From contig NC_049983.1 in NCBI RefSeq assembly GCF_000003815.2, positions 1,238,546 to 1,302,545 on the forward strand: a DNA stretch of 64,000 nt, in the 5' to 3' direction. Source of the stretch: Branchiostoma floridae. Lineage: Eukaryota; Chordata; Leptocardii; Amphioxiformes; Branchiostomatidae. A program made the translations under genes and the position numbers. The notes beneath the pieces were generated by a model. It did no database searches. It saw nothing but the letters and a program-made list of their open reading frames with translations, and was not told where the DNA came from. Below are positions 46,680-59,509 of the stretch, piece by piece. The first letter of the stretch is position 1. The number at the start of each line of letters is the position of its first letter.

Positions 46680-47400
46680 ACGAAAGATTGAGGAAACGAG
46701 AGATGAAAGGGACAGATTAACAACATTGAACTGCTACAACAGTTACTACTACTACCAGAGATGGAGAAAGGGAGCGATTGAGAAAGGGGGATTGAGAAAT
46801 GGAGAGACTGAGAGAGGGAGAGATTGAGAAATGGAGAGATTTAGAAAGTGAGAGATTGAGAAAGGGAGAGATTGAGAAAGGGTGAGATTGATAAAGAGAG
46901 AGATGTTGAGAAAGGAAGAGAGATTGTGAAAGGGAGCGGAGAGATTGAGAAAGGGACAGATTGAGAAAGGGAGAGATGTTGAGACGGAGAGAGGTTGCGA
47001 AAGGGAGAGATTGAGAAAGGGAGTGAGGTTGAGAAAGGGACAGATTGAGGAAGGGGCAGATTGAGAAAGGTTGAGATTAAGAAAGGGAGAGAGGTCGAGA
47101 CAGGGAGAGAGGTTGAGAAGGGGAGAGATCTAGAAAGGGAGTGATTTAGAAATGGAGCGATTTAGAAGGGAGAGAGGTTGAGACAGGTAGAGAGGTTGAG
47201 AAACGGAGAGATCTAGAAAGGGAGAGATTTAGAAAAAGAAAGATTGAGACGGAGAGATGGAGATCGACAACGGGAGAGAGGTTGAGAAAGGGAGGGATTA
47301 AGAAAGGGAGAGAGATTAAGAAAGGAAGAGATTTGGATGGAAGAGAGACTGAGATGGAGAAAGATTTTATTGAGAAAGGGGATTTGAGAAAGGGAGAGAA
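46680..47400. repeat. Polypurine minisatellite (gagattgagaaaggga)n
   Basis: About 700 bp of almost pure G/A on the plus strand, built from 14-18 bp units of 'gagagattgagaaaggga'. It lies directly downstream of the lectin-ZP gene on the minus strand and includes its likely polyadenylation signal. The long ORF on the minus strand here is low-complexity Ser/Leu/Phe and is not counted as a gene. Confidence 0.9.
47366..47371 (-). terminator. Likely polyadenylation signal of the lectin-ZP gene (AATAAA)
   Basis: Plus-strand tttatt gives AATAAA on the minus strand, 88 nt past the stop codon at 47459-47461. It is the only such hexamer I noticed in the polypurine region. Confidence 0.5.
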
Positions 47401-47458
47401 AGCTTTAGTCTGAAGTCCATCGCTCATGCTGACATTTCGTTCCTCACTCCAGAAACGA

Positions 47459-50400
47459 CTACTCGGGTTTGGTAGTGGCGCTGGCAGCCTTGTCCTTTCC
47501 CCAGAGCTCAAAAGAATAGTTGTCAATACCTGAAATAAAAAGCATGTCGAACAAAACACATCGAATCAAAGAAAAGAAGAGAAATAATTCGGAGATGGAA
47601 TGACCAAATGCTCATTATCATAATGCAACTGTGGGGAAATTAGAGTTCAATCGCAAGATCTGATCTACAATGCTTGAAAAATCTTTTGTGGACAATCGAC
47701 ATCAACTGTCGCCATCAAAACGTATGCATGGTTTAGCTTTTCTGTTGCCTTGCTAAATTAACAAGCAGTCTTTAAACTGTGTCTTACACAGATTCTGTTA
47801 GGCGCATAAATATCGTTCTGACCGTAACGATCCTCGGCCTGCTCCTTGGCGTCACGTCCGCGTCTCTTCCTCGCCAGGAAGGCAGCAGCAGCCACCAGCA
47901 GGACTCCGGCTATTCCCGCAGCTGTGCCCACAGCGATGCCGACAGTGGGGAGGGGGATGGCTGGGGAAACACACAGACATCATGTTCATTATAACATTAT
48001 ACCGACTGCTACCTGACTGTGTACTAGTGTGCTCCGGCTATCCCCGCAGCTGTGCCCGTACCGATGCCGACCGTGGGAAGGGCAACGGCTGAGGAAACAC
48101 ACAGATATCATGTTCATACTGTCTACTCTCCTGACACATAATGCTCATAATGTCAGCTACCTGACACATCATGTTAATACTGTATTCTCTCCTGACACAT
48201 CATGTTCATACTTTCCATTCTCCTGACACATCATGTTTATGCTATCCACTCTCCTGGCACATCCTGTTCATGCTGTCTACTCTCCTGGCAAATCATGTTT
48301 ATGCTGTCCAATCTCCTGACGCATCATGTTCATACTGTCTACTCTCCTGACACATCATGTCCATGCTGTCTACTCTCCTGACACATCATGTCCATGCTGT
48401 CTACTCTCCTGACACATCATGTCCATGCTGTCTACTCTCCTGACACATCATGTTCATACTGTCTCTCTCTCCTGGCACATCATGTTCATATTGTCTACTC
48501 TCCTGGCACATCATGTTCATACTGTCCACAATCCTGACACATCACGTCCATGCTATCTGCTCCTCTATTGTCTACTATAGTGTGCAGTATCAGCACATGC
48601 AGAATTGTACTAGATACTGGACTGTCCTCATCATGGAAAAGATGATATGTGACTAGAAAACTTTCTAAAAGCTTTGAATATGAGATGACATATTCCTGTT
48701 AGTAAAAGCAACAGAACATATTATGGTTAGACGGTCACCACACACTCTATTTGTATTAGAGTGGCACCTTCCTTATAAACAAATGCTATAGCTACCTTCT
48801 TCTTGTGCATTCACAACTTTGAAGGGCCCCTGGGTTATGGTCGTTATGCGGTCCCTTTCGCTGGCACGTCGGACTCGGGCCTCGCTCAGGTCGGACACAG
48901 CACGCCTTCGCCGACTGGGTGAGATGCAGCCCTGACTGCACCGCGAGTCCGGGTCGCTCTGGAAGCAGACCACCATGGTGCAATGGATGTACACCTGCCA
49001 TCGAGGAAAATGTAACATCTTTAGGAATCTGGCACACCACCGTGGGTGTAGTGTCCCCACCAATGACTCTATTGGCTGACAGCTAGCCCTGCCACCACCC
49101 GAGTAATGACTCCCTATTGGTTGACAGCTAGCCCTGCCACCACCCGAGTAATGACTGCCTATTGGTTGACAGCTAGCCCTGCCACCACCCGAGTAATGAC
49201 TGCCTATTGGTTGACAGCTAGCCCTGCCACCACCCGAGTAATGACTGCCTATTGGTTGACAGCTAGCCCTGCCACCACCCGAGTAATGACTGCCTATTGG
49301 TTGACAGCTAGCCCTGCCACCACCCGAGTAATGACTGCCTATTGGTTGACAGCTAGCCCTGCCACCACCCGAGTAATGACTGCCTATTGGTTGACAGCTG
49401 GTCTGCCACCACCCGACCAATGACTCACTATTGTTTGACAGCTGGCCTGCCACCACCCGATCAATGCCTCCCTATTGGCTGACAGCTAGCACTTCCCACC
49501 ACGCGACCAATGACTCCTAAATGGCTGACAGCTAGCCCTGCGACCAATGACTCTCTATTTTACCAGACTGGGATCGTCAATGTCGGGGAAGTGAAAGGAC
49601 TGGATGGAGTAGTATAAGGCCATGTCGTTAGACCGATCTGTGTCTAGCTGAAGCGTGGTGTCGACGTCGCACCTACAGAAGAGAAACTATCGTGAATGCC
49701 ACAGAATAATGGTCTACTGGCCAATCGTACAACGGCCTAGCGGATGCGTTGTGATCATATCGCGCATACAGGACAGAAGTTATTTTTAATGCCACAGAAT
49801 TTACTGTCCTATTTTACAACAGCAGGCTCTTTACTGATTTTACTGAGATGTTTTTAACTGAGAACATTTGTGTTAAACACACTGCTGTTTCCATCTTCTA
49901 ACAAATTTATACCTTCGATGTAAGGAGTTTGACATCAATTCAACACTACATAGAAACCGAAATAAAACTAACCAACTAACTAACTAACCCGTCATGGATG
50001 ATTCTGACACTCGGAGAGTCGTCAGGGTCGGTACTGGGCGTGGCGAGGCAGCGGAGAGCGAACAGCTCCAGGCCGTTCAGAGGTGACGTCACGCTCAATC
50101 CGAAGTGCAGCTTGTCAGATGAAGTCACCTATCCATGCACAAATAAAGGAGAAAACAATAAAATAGACGTATTACATTGGAAGAGGGACAAGTCAGGGAA
50201 AAGAGTGGTTACAATATTTGTAACTAAACAGCATTACGATATTCATTACTTTCCAGCTGGTTTGTACACAAGACGACAATGATATTTTGCACTTGACGAC
50301 AAGAAGACAGATTGGCAAACACTGCTCTAAAAAAAAAACTAAAAACAGCACACCTGCATAGGGTAGTCGTCTGAGTCATATGTCGCAGTGAAGTCTGACG

Positions 50401-53400
50401 ATGTAAACATGTGCATCTCAAAGGTGAAACTGTTTTCCGCGTCCACAACTTGCACACTGTAAACATAGATAAACTATGTGGGCAACTATACAGATAACTT
50501 AATGATAAGTGGGGAACTGTTATGGTCTGACTAGAAACATGGGTTAAGACTTTCAATGTGAATATTAAGCCACGGTCACAAGAATCGTACGACGTCATTG
50601 CGATGGCATATTCCGCATATCGCACGATGATCGCAGTGAATCGCAGGTGAATCGTAATCAAAATCAGCCATCGCAGAGCATCAGATGATGTTAAAAAAAT
50701 TTTAAGCGTCGTGCGATTTTTCACTTGTGTCTCTTCTCAATAGCCGAATGATCGCTTTTGTGGTTCTTTAAGCAACCAAATGTGGACCTAGCTGTTAAAT
50801 ACCTTCCTACAATGTCTTTCACTGTAGAAACAAATTAAAAGAAACCATAAGAACATGATTCTACAAAGGTTCAAATCAAGAACAAGTACGAGGCAATATA
50901 AGCATGGTTATCTCAGCCTTCTTGCTGGCTCTACGAGTCAAGCTTTTTCGAAAATCATATTTTGCTTTTTTGTGATGATATGCTATCCAGAAAAAGAGAT
51001 GCCATCAGACAAAAATTATATCATAAGCATTACGTCATTAGCCTGCCTTTCTGTTCGAGTTTTCCCCATGGTTACAGTCATGTGGTAATCTGACCCGAGA
51101 TTGGCGAGAGACCCACGAATATGTAGCCATCAAACAAATGCATGCATCACCTGTGCGTGATACTGAATCTAATCTGGGCCTAACTAAAGAATGAAACTAG
51201 AAGCTAGAGTCCCATCAGTTATTTTGTACTGACGGTTAAGTTAGCACCGAATTGCAACATCTGTTGACATTTGAAGTGCCCTTCCCTTCTCTGTGAGACA
51301 ACTTAATGACGGAGGAACTTACCGAGGAGACGGGATGTTGTAGAGGATCGCCCTCCTCTGTGAGACCACGTACTAACGGAGGAACCTTGCAAGGAGACGG
51401 GATGTTGTTGAGGATCGCCCTCCCCTGTGAGACCACGTACTGACGGAGGAACTTACCGAGGAGACGGGATGTTGTTGAGGATCGCCCTCCCCTGTGAGAC
51501 CACGTACTGACGGAGGAACTTACCGAGGAGACGGGATGTTGTAGAGGATCTCCCTCCCCTGTGAGACCACGTACTGACGGAGGAACTTACCGAGGAGACG
51601 GGATGTTGTAGAGGATCTCCCTCCCCTGTGAGACCACGTACTGACGGAGGAACTTACCGAGGAGTCGGGATGTTGTAGAGGATCTCACTTCCATGTGAGA
51701 CCACGTACTGACGGAGGAACTTACCGAAGGGCGGGATGTTGCAGATGATCTCCCTCCCTTGTGAGACCACGTACTGACGGAGGAACTTACCGAGGAGACG
51801 GGATGTTGTAGAGGATCTCCCTCCCCTGTGTGACCACGTACTGACGAAGGAACTTACCGAGGAGACGGAACCACGTACTGACGGAGGAACTTACCGAGAA
51901 GACGGGGTGTTGTAGGGGATCTCCCTCCCCTGTGAGACCACGTACTGACGGAGGAACTTACCGAGGAGACGGGATGTTGTAGAGGATCTCCCTCCCCTGT
52001 GAAACCACGTACTGACGGAGGAACTTACCGAGGAGACGGGATGTTGTAGAGGATCTCTCTCCCCTGTGAGACCACGTACTGACGGAGGAACTTACCGAGG
52101 AGACGGGATGTTGTAGAGGATCTCCCTGCCCTGTGAGACCACGTACTGACGGAGGAATTTACACCGGAACCTCTTGCTGAAGGGCGTTCCTCTCACGGCT
52201 CCGTTGTCAGTCGTCACCTGACTGGCGATTGCCACGTTGGTGAATATGAATTTGTCCGCTTCTGATGACTGAAAACAGGGAGAAATAAAAAAAAAAAAAC
52301 TTTCTAACAACCAGAAACCCTCTGTCATGAACTGCTATCGGAAAATATTTTAGCCATAGACATTCGCCACTTTTGACCTTTTCCCACCTTTTTGACTTAC
52401 CAGTTTGCTCATGATTAGTGCAAGGCCACATGGACCACTTCCGGATACTGAACTATCTCAGATTTTCCAGAAAGCTACTCACATCCTGAATGGTCCCGCA
52501 GTCCTGCAGACCTGCCCGCAGAGTCACATCCGTGTCTGTAACTGTCGCGCGGCATCTGGCGTCTAGCATGTGCATGTTGTCCACATCTACCGCTGGTAGC
52601 GCCGCTCTGGGGAAGGTCACGACCATGTAGTTCTCATGACATTCCACGTTTACGATAACCTCAGCTGAAAAAAATATCAATGAATCTCACTGAGCATGTT
52701 ATGTGCAAAATCAATACCTTGATGGTGGTCCTGAGAACAAATTTACTAATAATTACCAGGTCTCAAATCCATGCCAGAAATATGTGAAAAGTCTTGCCCG
52801 AAAGCTTCACGCATTGGGCTTTAACATTATTATGGACTTATGATCTTAACTCCTCGTAAGTCCTACCTTCAATTCAGCCTTTAGCTGCTATTGCTGGACT
52901 TAATCGTTGCTCAATAAACTATTGATGATACATGCATCCCATTGTATCAGAACAAACGGAGACTGTAGTCTTTGTTCAGTCAGTAACATTGAGAGATATA
53001 AGTCTTCCTACACCCACGTCCCATGACTGACCAACCTGTTGTCTCGGTCCCACTGATCTCTCCAACTTCCTGGTCGCCATCTCCAAACGCCGTCAGGGTG
53101 AAGGTGTACTCTGTGTCTGCCCACAGTCCGGGCACGGTGGCCAAGGTGTCGCCCGGGGAGGGCGGGGGAGACAGGTCCTGGTGCGAGGCCCCGGCGTGAC
53201 GATAGCGCAGCCGGTACCGGGTTATATTCAGGTCAGCAGACGCCGTCCAGGACAGGGTCATGTAGTCCATCCCGACATCGGTAAAGACCAGGTCAGAGAA
53301 GCCTGTTGAGTGATAACAAAGAATATGCCTTGTGATAACAAAGAATATGCCTTGTGATAACAAAGAATATGCCTTGTGATAACAAAGAATATGCCTTGTG

Positions 53401-55686
53401 ATAACAAAGAATATGCCTTGTGATAACAAAGAATATGCCTTGTGATAACAAAGAATATGCCTTTTTAGCCACTCACTGTGCCTTTTAGCCACTCAATCAG
53501 TGCTAAAAAAACCTTTTCTCCTCTTCTTTGTGAAAAAGTGATGAGACTATAATTTTCAAAGATCATGTCAGTTTGGCTACAATCTATTTTGTGGATATCT
53601 GTCTGTGGACCTTGGATGTTTTGCAAAATGTTTTCTCTGGTGATATATAATGCAAATTGAAGCAGTTTTTGGGCACTTAATACGCGTGGTACAGTTTGCC
53701 AGTTGTTTGTGTCTCCTGCTCATTCGTCGACATCTGTGGACAAAAAACAGGATAATTTTCCATAGATAAATGATGCTGTGAGAGTGTGAACGTTATGAAA
53801 TGGAGGCAATGTATGAACCTGCAACAATTACTGAATGTACAATCGAGTTCGTTGTTCTCACCTGTACAGGTGCCTATCATTATATTGTACGCTATATAGA
53901 GTCAAAAAGCTCCTACAATGCAGAACTTTCATCATCGTTCTGCAAGATTAGGTTTAGGACTCGCCCCACGTTAAATCTTTACTATTTTATACGTTCTCAG
54001 TTAAGCTAAGTATATATTGTTATGTAGTTACGCTAACAGCACGGAGTAGATGTTGGCCGTTGTCCTGAACATTAAAGAATGGATGTGTCATGCCAAATAC
54101 AAGTCTCTCCAAAAATTGCTAATGTTTTTGCAGCCACAGTATCACTGTCAGTTTGCAATGCACAAAATGTCTGCATCGTTGTACTGGACAAAACTGGCAG
54201 ATGTGAAAAAGTATAAACATTTTGCAGTTCTAATGTCTTTTTCTTACACAACAAGAATTTTGTTTATATGTACCCAACCAACTGGATCAAATCTTGACGC
54301 GCACGCCGTATCTAAGAAAATAACGCCTTCCAGGAAGCCCTGCGGTTCAATTGTACCTTCACCAACCTGCCGTCCCACCATGAAGTGTTTTCTAACCTTC
54401 ACTCACCTGGCGTCCCATCATGCAGTGCTTCCTAACATCTACCCACCTGCCGTCCCATCATGCACTGTTTACCACACTACCAAAACTGCTTTTTCTTGTT
54501 TATCTTGTTTTGCTTCCTCACAGAAAATTTTTCTTCGAAGAAGAAAATTATTCTGTCCCCAAGAAATCTTAGAAAAATGCGCTTGTCCATGGGGCAAGCA
54601 AATTTTTTGCTTTAGTTTTTGAGAAAATTTGAGATTTGTTTTCTTCTCTTTCCAAAAAATGCTTTTCTTGTTTATCTTGTTTTGCTTCCTCACAGAAAAT
54701 TTATCTTCCAGGAAGAAAAAAAATTCTTGTATTTCTTACGAGTTGAATCTGGTTAGAAAAAAACAAGAATTTCTATAATTTTTTTTGCACTGTAAGAAAA
54801 AAGAAGACGATTTTGCTTAAATATCTAAAACAAATTTTGTAGTTTCTCGTTTTGCTTGAATTTTATTCTACATTTTCTTCCTGTAGGAATATTTTTCTTC
54901 ATACAAGACTTGTCCATGGGGTAAGCAAAATAAGAAAAATCATTTTTGGTAGTGCAACCTTCACCATCAAGCTATCCCATCATGCTTCGGAGAGATGGAG
55001 GCTCTATGAATTACGTCATAACCATGTAGACAATTGATTTAATTCCAGTTATGGCGGCAATGTTGGATGTCGAGTAAAGGCTTACCAAGAAATACTTGGA
55101 CTTCGCACAGGGCCAGTATTCGGGAGGATCCAGGAAGACGGACGCCCACATAGCGACCCCGCATGCCCGGACATGAGACGGAAATGGAGGGGTGACTCAC
55201 GTCGATTTGAAGGTCACCTCCACACTGGGGGTTCGTGCTGACCTGGTCGGAATCCCCGATGTGGATGTTGAAGGGGTTGAGTCGTTCGGAGCAACAGTCC
55301 ATGCGGTTGAAGATGACCACACTGTAGATATTGGAGACAGAACGATTTGTTTTAATGTACACATTGTATGTTCCGATGAAGATTCCCATAAATACCATAT
55401 TTTGGGTGTGTAGACTTTGATATATCTACGGTCACTATTATTATCTGCTATGGGACTTGCATCTTGAGCTTTTCTTTCCCAAGCGTTGATTGACTCATTA
55501 AGAGTTATTGCGTTAAATCACGAGACTAAATGCATATACTTACTATATATATATATATAAATGCATATACTTAATATATATATAAATATAGGCAATTAAT
55601 GACGTCATCACATATGGACCATCCAAAGCAAGTAAGTAAGCATACATCACTTAATGCTAATAAAACGTTAAACATTGAGTATGCAC

Positions 55687-55719
<33 letters not shown>

Positions 55720-58700
55720 AACACAAACCTGTCTATAGTGAACACCCAAGTTCCTCAATATACATGCTGGCTTCTATAGACTTGATTATTGAGGCTTGGT
55801 TCAATTGTAAAATATCTGGGACCACAAAAAAGAGGCCACAATAACTAGGAGGTCCTTATGCAGGGTAGAACGGGTTTCTGTTTGTGTATTTGTGCGTCCG
55901 AGTGTGGCATGACTCTTCGCATATTCACTGTAATGATCACATGTGAACATACTGTACATGCGTACATACATACCTGTCAATCACATACGATTGGCCGAGA
56001 TCCACCCACCAGGCGGGGTTAGCCTCTCCATGGACATTGGTGTGTGAACAGGAATCAGCAAGAGTGTCTATGGCACGGCTGGCCTCCCCAAGCACAGCGG
56101 TGCTGGTTTGGAACGTTGGCTTCCCCAGCGCGACATTGACACCTACCACAGGTGAGAGGACTGTCATCAGCACTGTCAGTTTAACATCGATGAATCAAAG
56201 GACAGAAGGTTTTTTATTCTTTACAGAACGATATTGTTGCTCCCGCATACCATGTCACCTTATTGTCCGCCAGGCGTCGCTTTCATGTGGGGTAACCTTG
56301 TTTTTACTGTTGAGTGCAACATTACCATGTTTGGATGGATTAATGCTGTGTTATGGAAATAAAGGGGCGTCTAGCTCTATGAAGAACGTCCAAACTGAGT
56401 CATATCCTGTGTTAGACTGATCTGGGGACATCTGGGTGCCCTGTTTTATTGGTTCTAATTCACAGCAGATGTCATGGGCTAACTGGACACACATGGCCCA
56501 TCGTTACAGCTGCATTGACTTGAACAAGCCGTTAAAGTCAATCAGATTCAACGATGTCTAATAATAAAACCGCTTATCACCATTTGGCACGGACCATAAT
56601 CGAAAACACAGTGCTAATTATCATTTTACTAGGCTACCCGTCATGCAGTATTTCCTAACCTCCATTCACCTGCTATCCCATCATGCAGTTTGTCTAACCT
56701 CCACAATTGTGATGTCCCATCATGCAGTGTTTCCTAACCCCCACCATCTTGCTGTCCCATCATGCAGTGCTTCCTAACTTCCACCATCTTGCTGTCCAAT
56801 CGTGCAGTGTTTCCTAACATCCACCAACAAACTGCCCCATTAGGCTTCGGACAGATAAAGGCTTTATGAATAACGCCATAACTAGAGTTAAGCGACCCCA
56901 TACCTCCATGAAATATTTAGATTTTTTGTAAAGTTTTTGGAAATGACTTACACATTTACATGATGTATGCATGGCCATGTTCATCATTGACTAACGTACA
57001 CATGTCACAAATATAAAATTCCCATCATTAATCACCAAGCGGTTTTGCAATTTTGTATATATAATGCGAATAAGTTCCTTATTTTGAGTTCCTGCATATT
57101 TGGTATCTGCTTATGTTCCACCTTTTATAATTTACATCCGTTAAATTTATTGACGTCCACTTTACGAAAACAATTGAATTATACTATTTTATCCTTAATT
57201 GTAGAAATAAGGTCATCATTTGCATAACTTGTACATCATCATGAACACCTTTGCCAAAGCTACTTGCATGCCTGAATGATAGCAATCCGTCGTTTCTTTC
57301 TGCAGATATCCTCATTGGAGTGTCTTGAGAAAACGCCTCTGCAGTTCCAATATTAAATCCGAGGGAGCTAAAACTTGCCCAACTTTGTAATGACGCTAAA
57401 GGCTATCTACCTTTTAAATTACACCACCACATATTATCCGGAATAAGACAGAAATAAATTGAAAAACTCCTCATAGAATATCCTCATGAATTATGTAAAT
57501 GTACTTCTATTTTGCATACTTAATATTTTATCTTGTGCAACATTGTCTTCGGTACTTATATACTAAAAATCAGTAAAATGCGTTGTTCCCTTCTTGACTT
57601 ATCCTCATGAGGAAGCTTTTGACAAAAATGCCCCTGCTATCCCCAAACTTGCCGCTATATGGGGTCCAAACTTAAGTCACTTCTTTCTGAGCTATCTAAC
57701 ACCCCAAAAGAACACGAGGTAGAAACCTGGAAGTTGTGCTACAGTACGCAGGCAGTCCGTTAGGAGGCCCAACATGTAATCATTTCCAGTGTTCATCACA
57801 CCCCACCGACACATCAAGTATGAAACCAATTCATTAAGCTGTTCTTGAGTTACCTCGTTCACACATACACACACAGACACACAAAGTTAACGCTTAACCT
57901 AGACCTAGTGAATATTTTACCTCCACAATATTTCATGGAGACAACCATGTAAACTAAATGTAGTAAAGGCTTACCAGGAAATACTTGGACTTCGCACAGG
58001 GCCAGTATTCGGGAGGATCCTGGAAGACGGACGCCCACATAGCGCCCCCGCATGCCCGGACATGAGACGGAAATGGAGGGATGGCTCACGTCGATTTGAA
58101 GGTCACCTCCACACTGGGGGTTCGTGCTGACCTGGTCGGAATCCCCAATGTGGATGTTGAAGGGGTTGAGTCGTTCAGAGCAACAGTCCTGGCGGTTGAA
58201 GATGACCACACTGTAGATATTGGAGACAGAACGATTTGTTTTAATGTACACATTGTATGTTCGGATGAAGATTCCCATAAACACTATATATTGAGTGTGT
58301 AGACTGTGATATATCTACTGTCACTATTATTACCTGATATTGGGACTCGCATCTTTGCACTAAATCACGAGACCGAATTCTAAACGCATGTACTGATTAT
58401 ATATAAACATAGACAAGTAATGACGTCATAAACGATGGACCATCCAAAGCAAGTAAGGAAGTAAGCATTCCTCACTTAACCCTATCCAGACTGGGTCATT
58501 CCCTGGCCCGGGGAGGGAGAATCCCGTTGCCACGGCAACATGAAAAATCACAAACCTTTCTACAGTAAACACCCAAGTTCCTCAGTAGACATGCTGGCTA
58601 TAGACTGGATTATTGAAGCTTGGTTCAATTGTAAAATATCTGGGACCACAAAAAAGAGGCCACAATAACTAGGAGGTCCTTATGCAGGGTAGAACGGGTT

Positions 58701-59478
58701 TCTGTTTGTGTATTTGTGCGTCCGAGTGTGGCATGACTCTTCGCATATTCACTGTAATGATCACATGTGAACATACTGTACATGCGTACATACATACCTG
58801 TCAATCACATACGATTGGCCGAGATCCACCCACCAGGCGGGGTTAGCCTCTCCATGGACATTGGTGTGTGAACAGGAATCAGCAAGAGTGTCTATGGCAC
58901 GGCTGGCCTCCCCAAGCACAGCGGTGCTGGTTTGGAACGTTGGCTTCCCCAGCGCGACATTGACACCTACCACAGGTGAGAGGACTGTCATCAGCACTGT
59001 CAGTTTTACAAACTTCGATGACTCCATTTTTTTGTCCCTAAGTGTAGTAGTAGTGGACCACAAGCCTTACCACCTTACTGTCCACCATGCAGTGTTTCCT
59101 AACCTCTACCACCTGCCTTCCCACCATGCAGTGTTTCCTAAACTCTACCACCTGCCTTCCCACCATGCAGTGTTTCCTTACCTCTACCACCTGCCTTCCC
59201 ACCATGCAGTGTTTCCTTACCTCTACCACCTGCCTTCCCACCATGCAGTGTTTCCTTACCTCTACCACCTGCCTTCCCACCATGCAGTGTTTCCTTACCT
59301 CTACCACCTGCCTTCCCACCATGCAGTGTTTCCTTACCTCTACCACCTGCCTTCCCACCATGCAGTGTTTCCTTACCTCTACCACCTGCCTTCCTATCCT
59401 GGACCCGGCGCATCCCCGTCTTGTTTTCAGCTATAAGCAAGTGTATGCCCCAACGGTGCTGTAATACACCGTATGACT

Positions 59479-59509
<31 letters not shown>

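Noticed and set aside
47146-47559. 137-codon minus-strand ORF overlapping the last exon of the lectin-ZP gene
   Set aside because: Mostly the polypurine repeat read as Ser/Leu/Phe. The short 23-codon last exon in another phase gives a plausible tail (IDNYSFELWGKDK). The alternative donor is noted but less likely.
54050-54622. 190-codon plus-strand ORF
   Set aside because: It lies antisense inside a lectin-ZP intron, crosses minisatellite and foldback repeats, and shows no recognisable domain.
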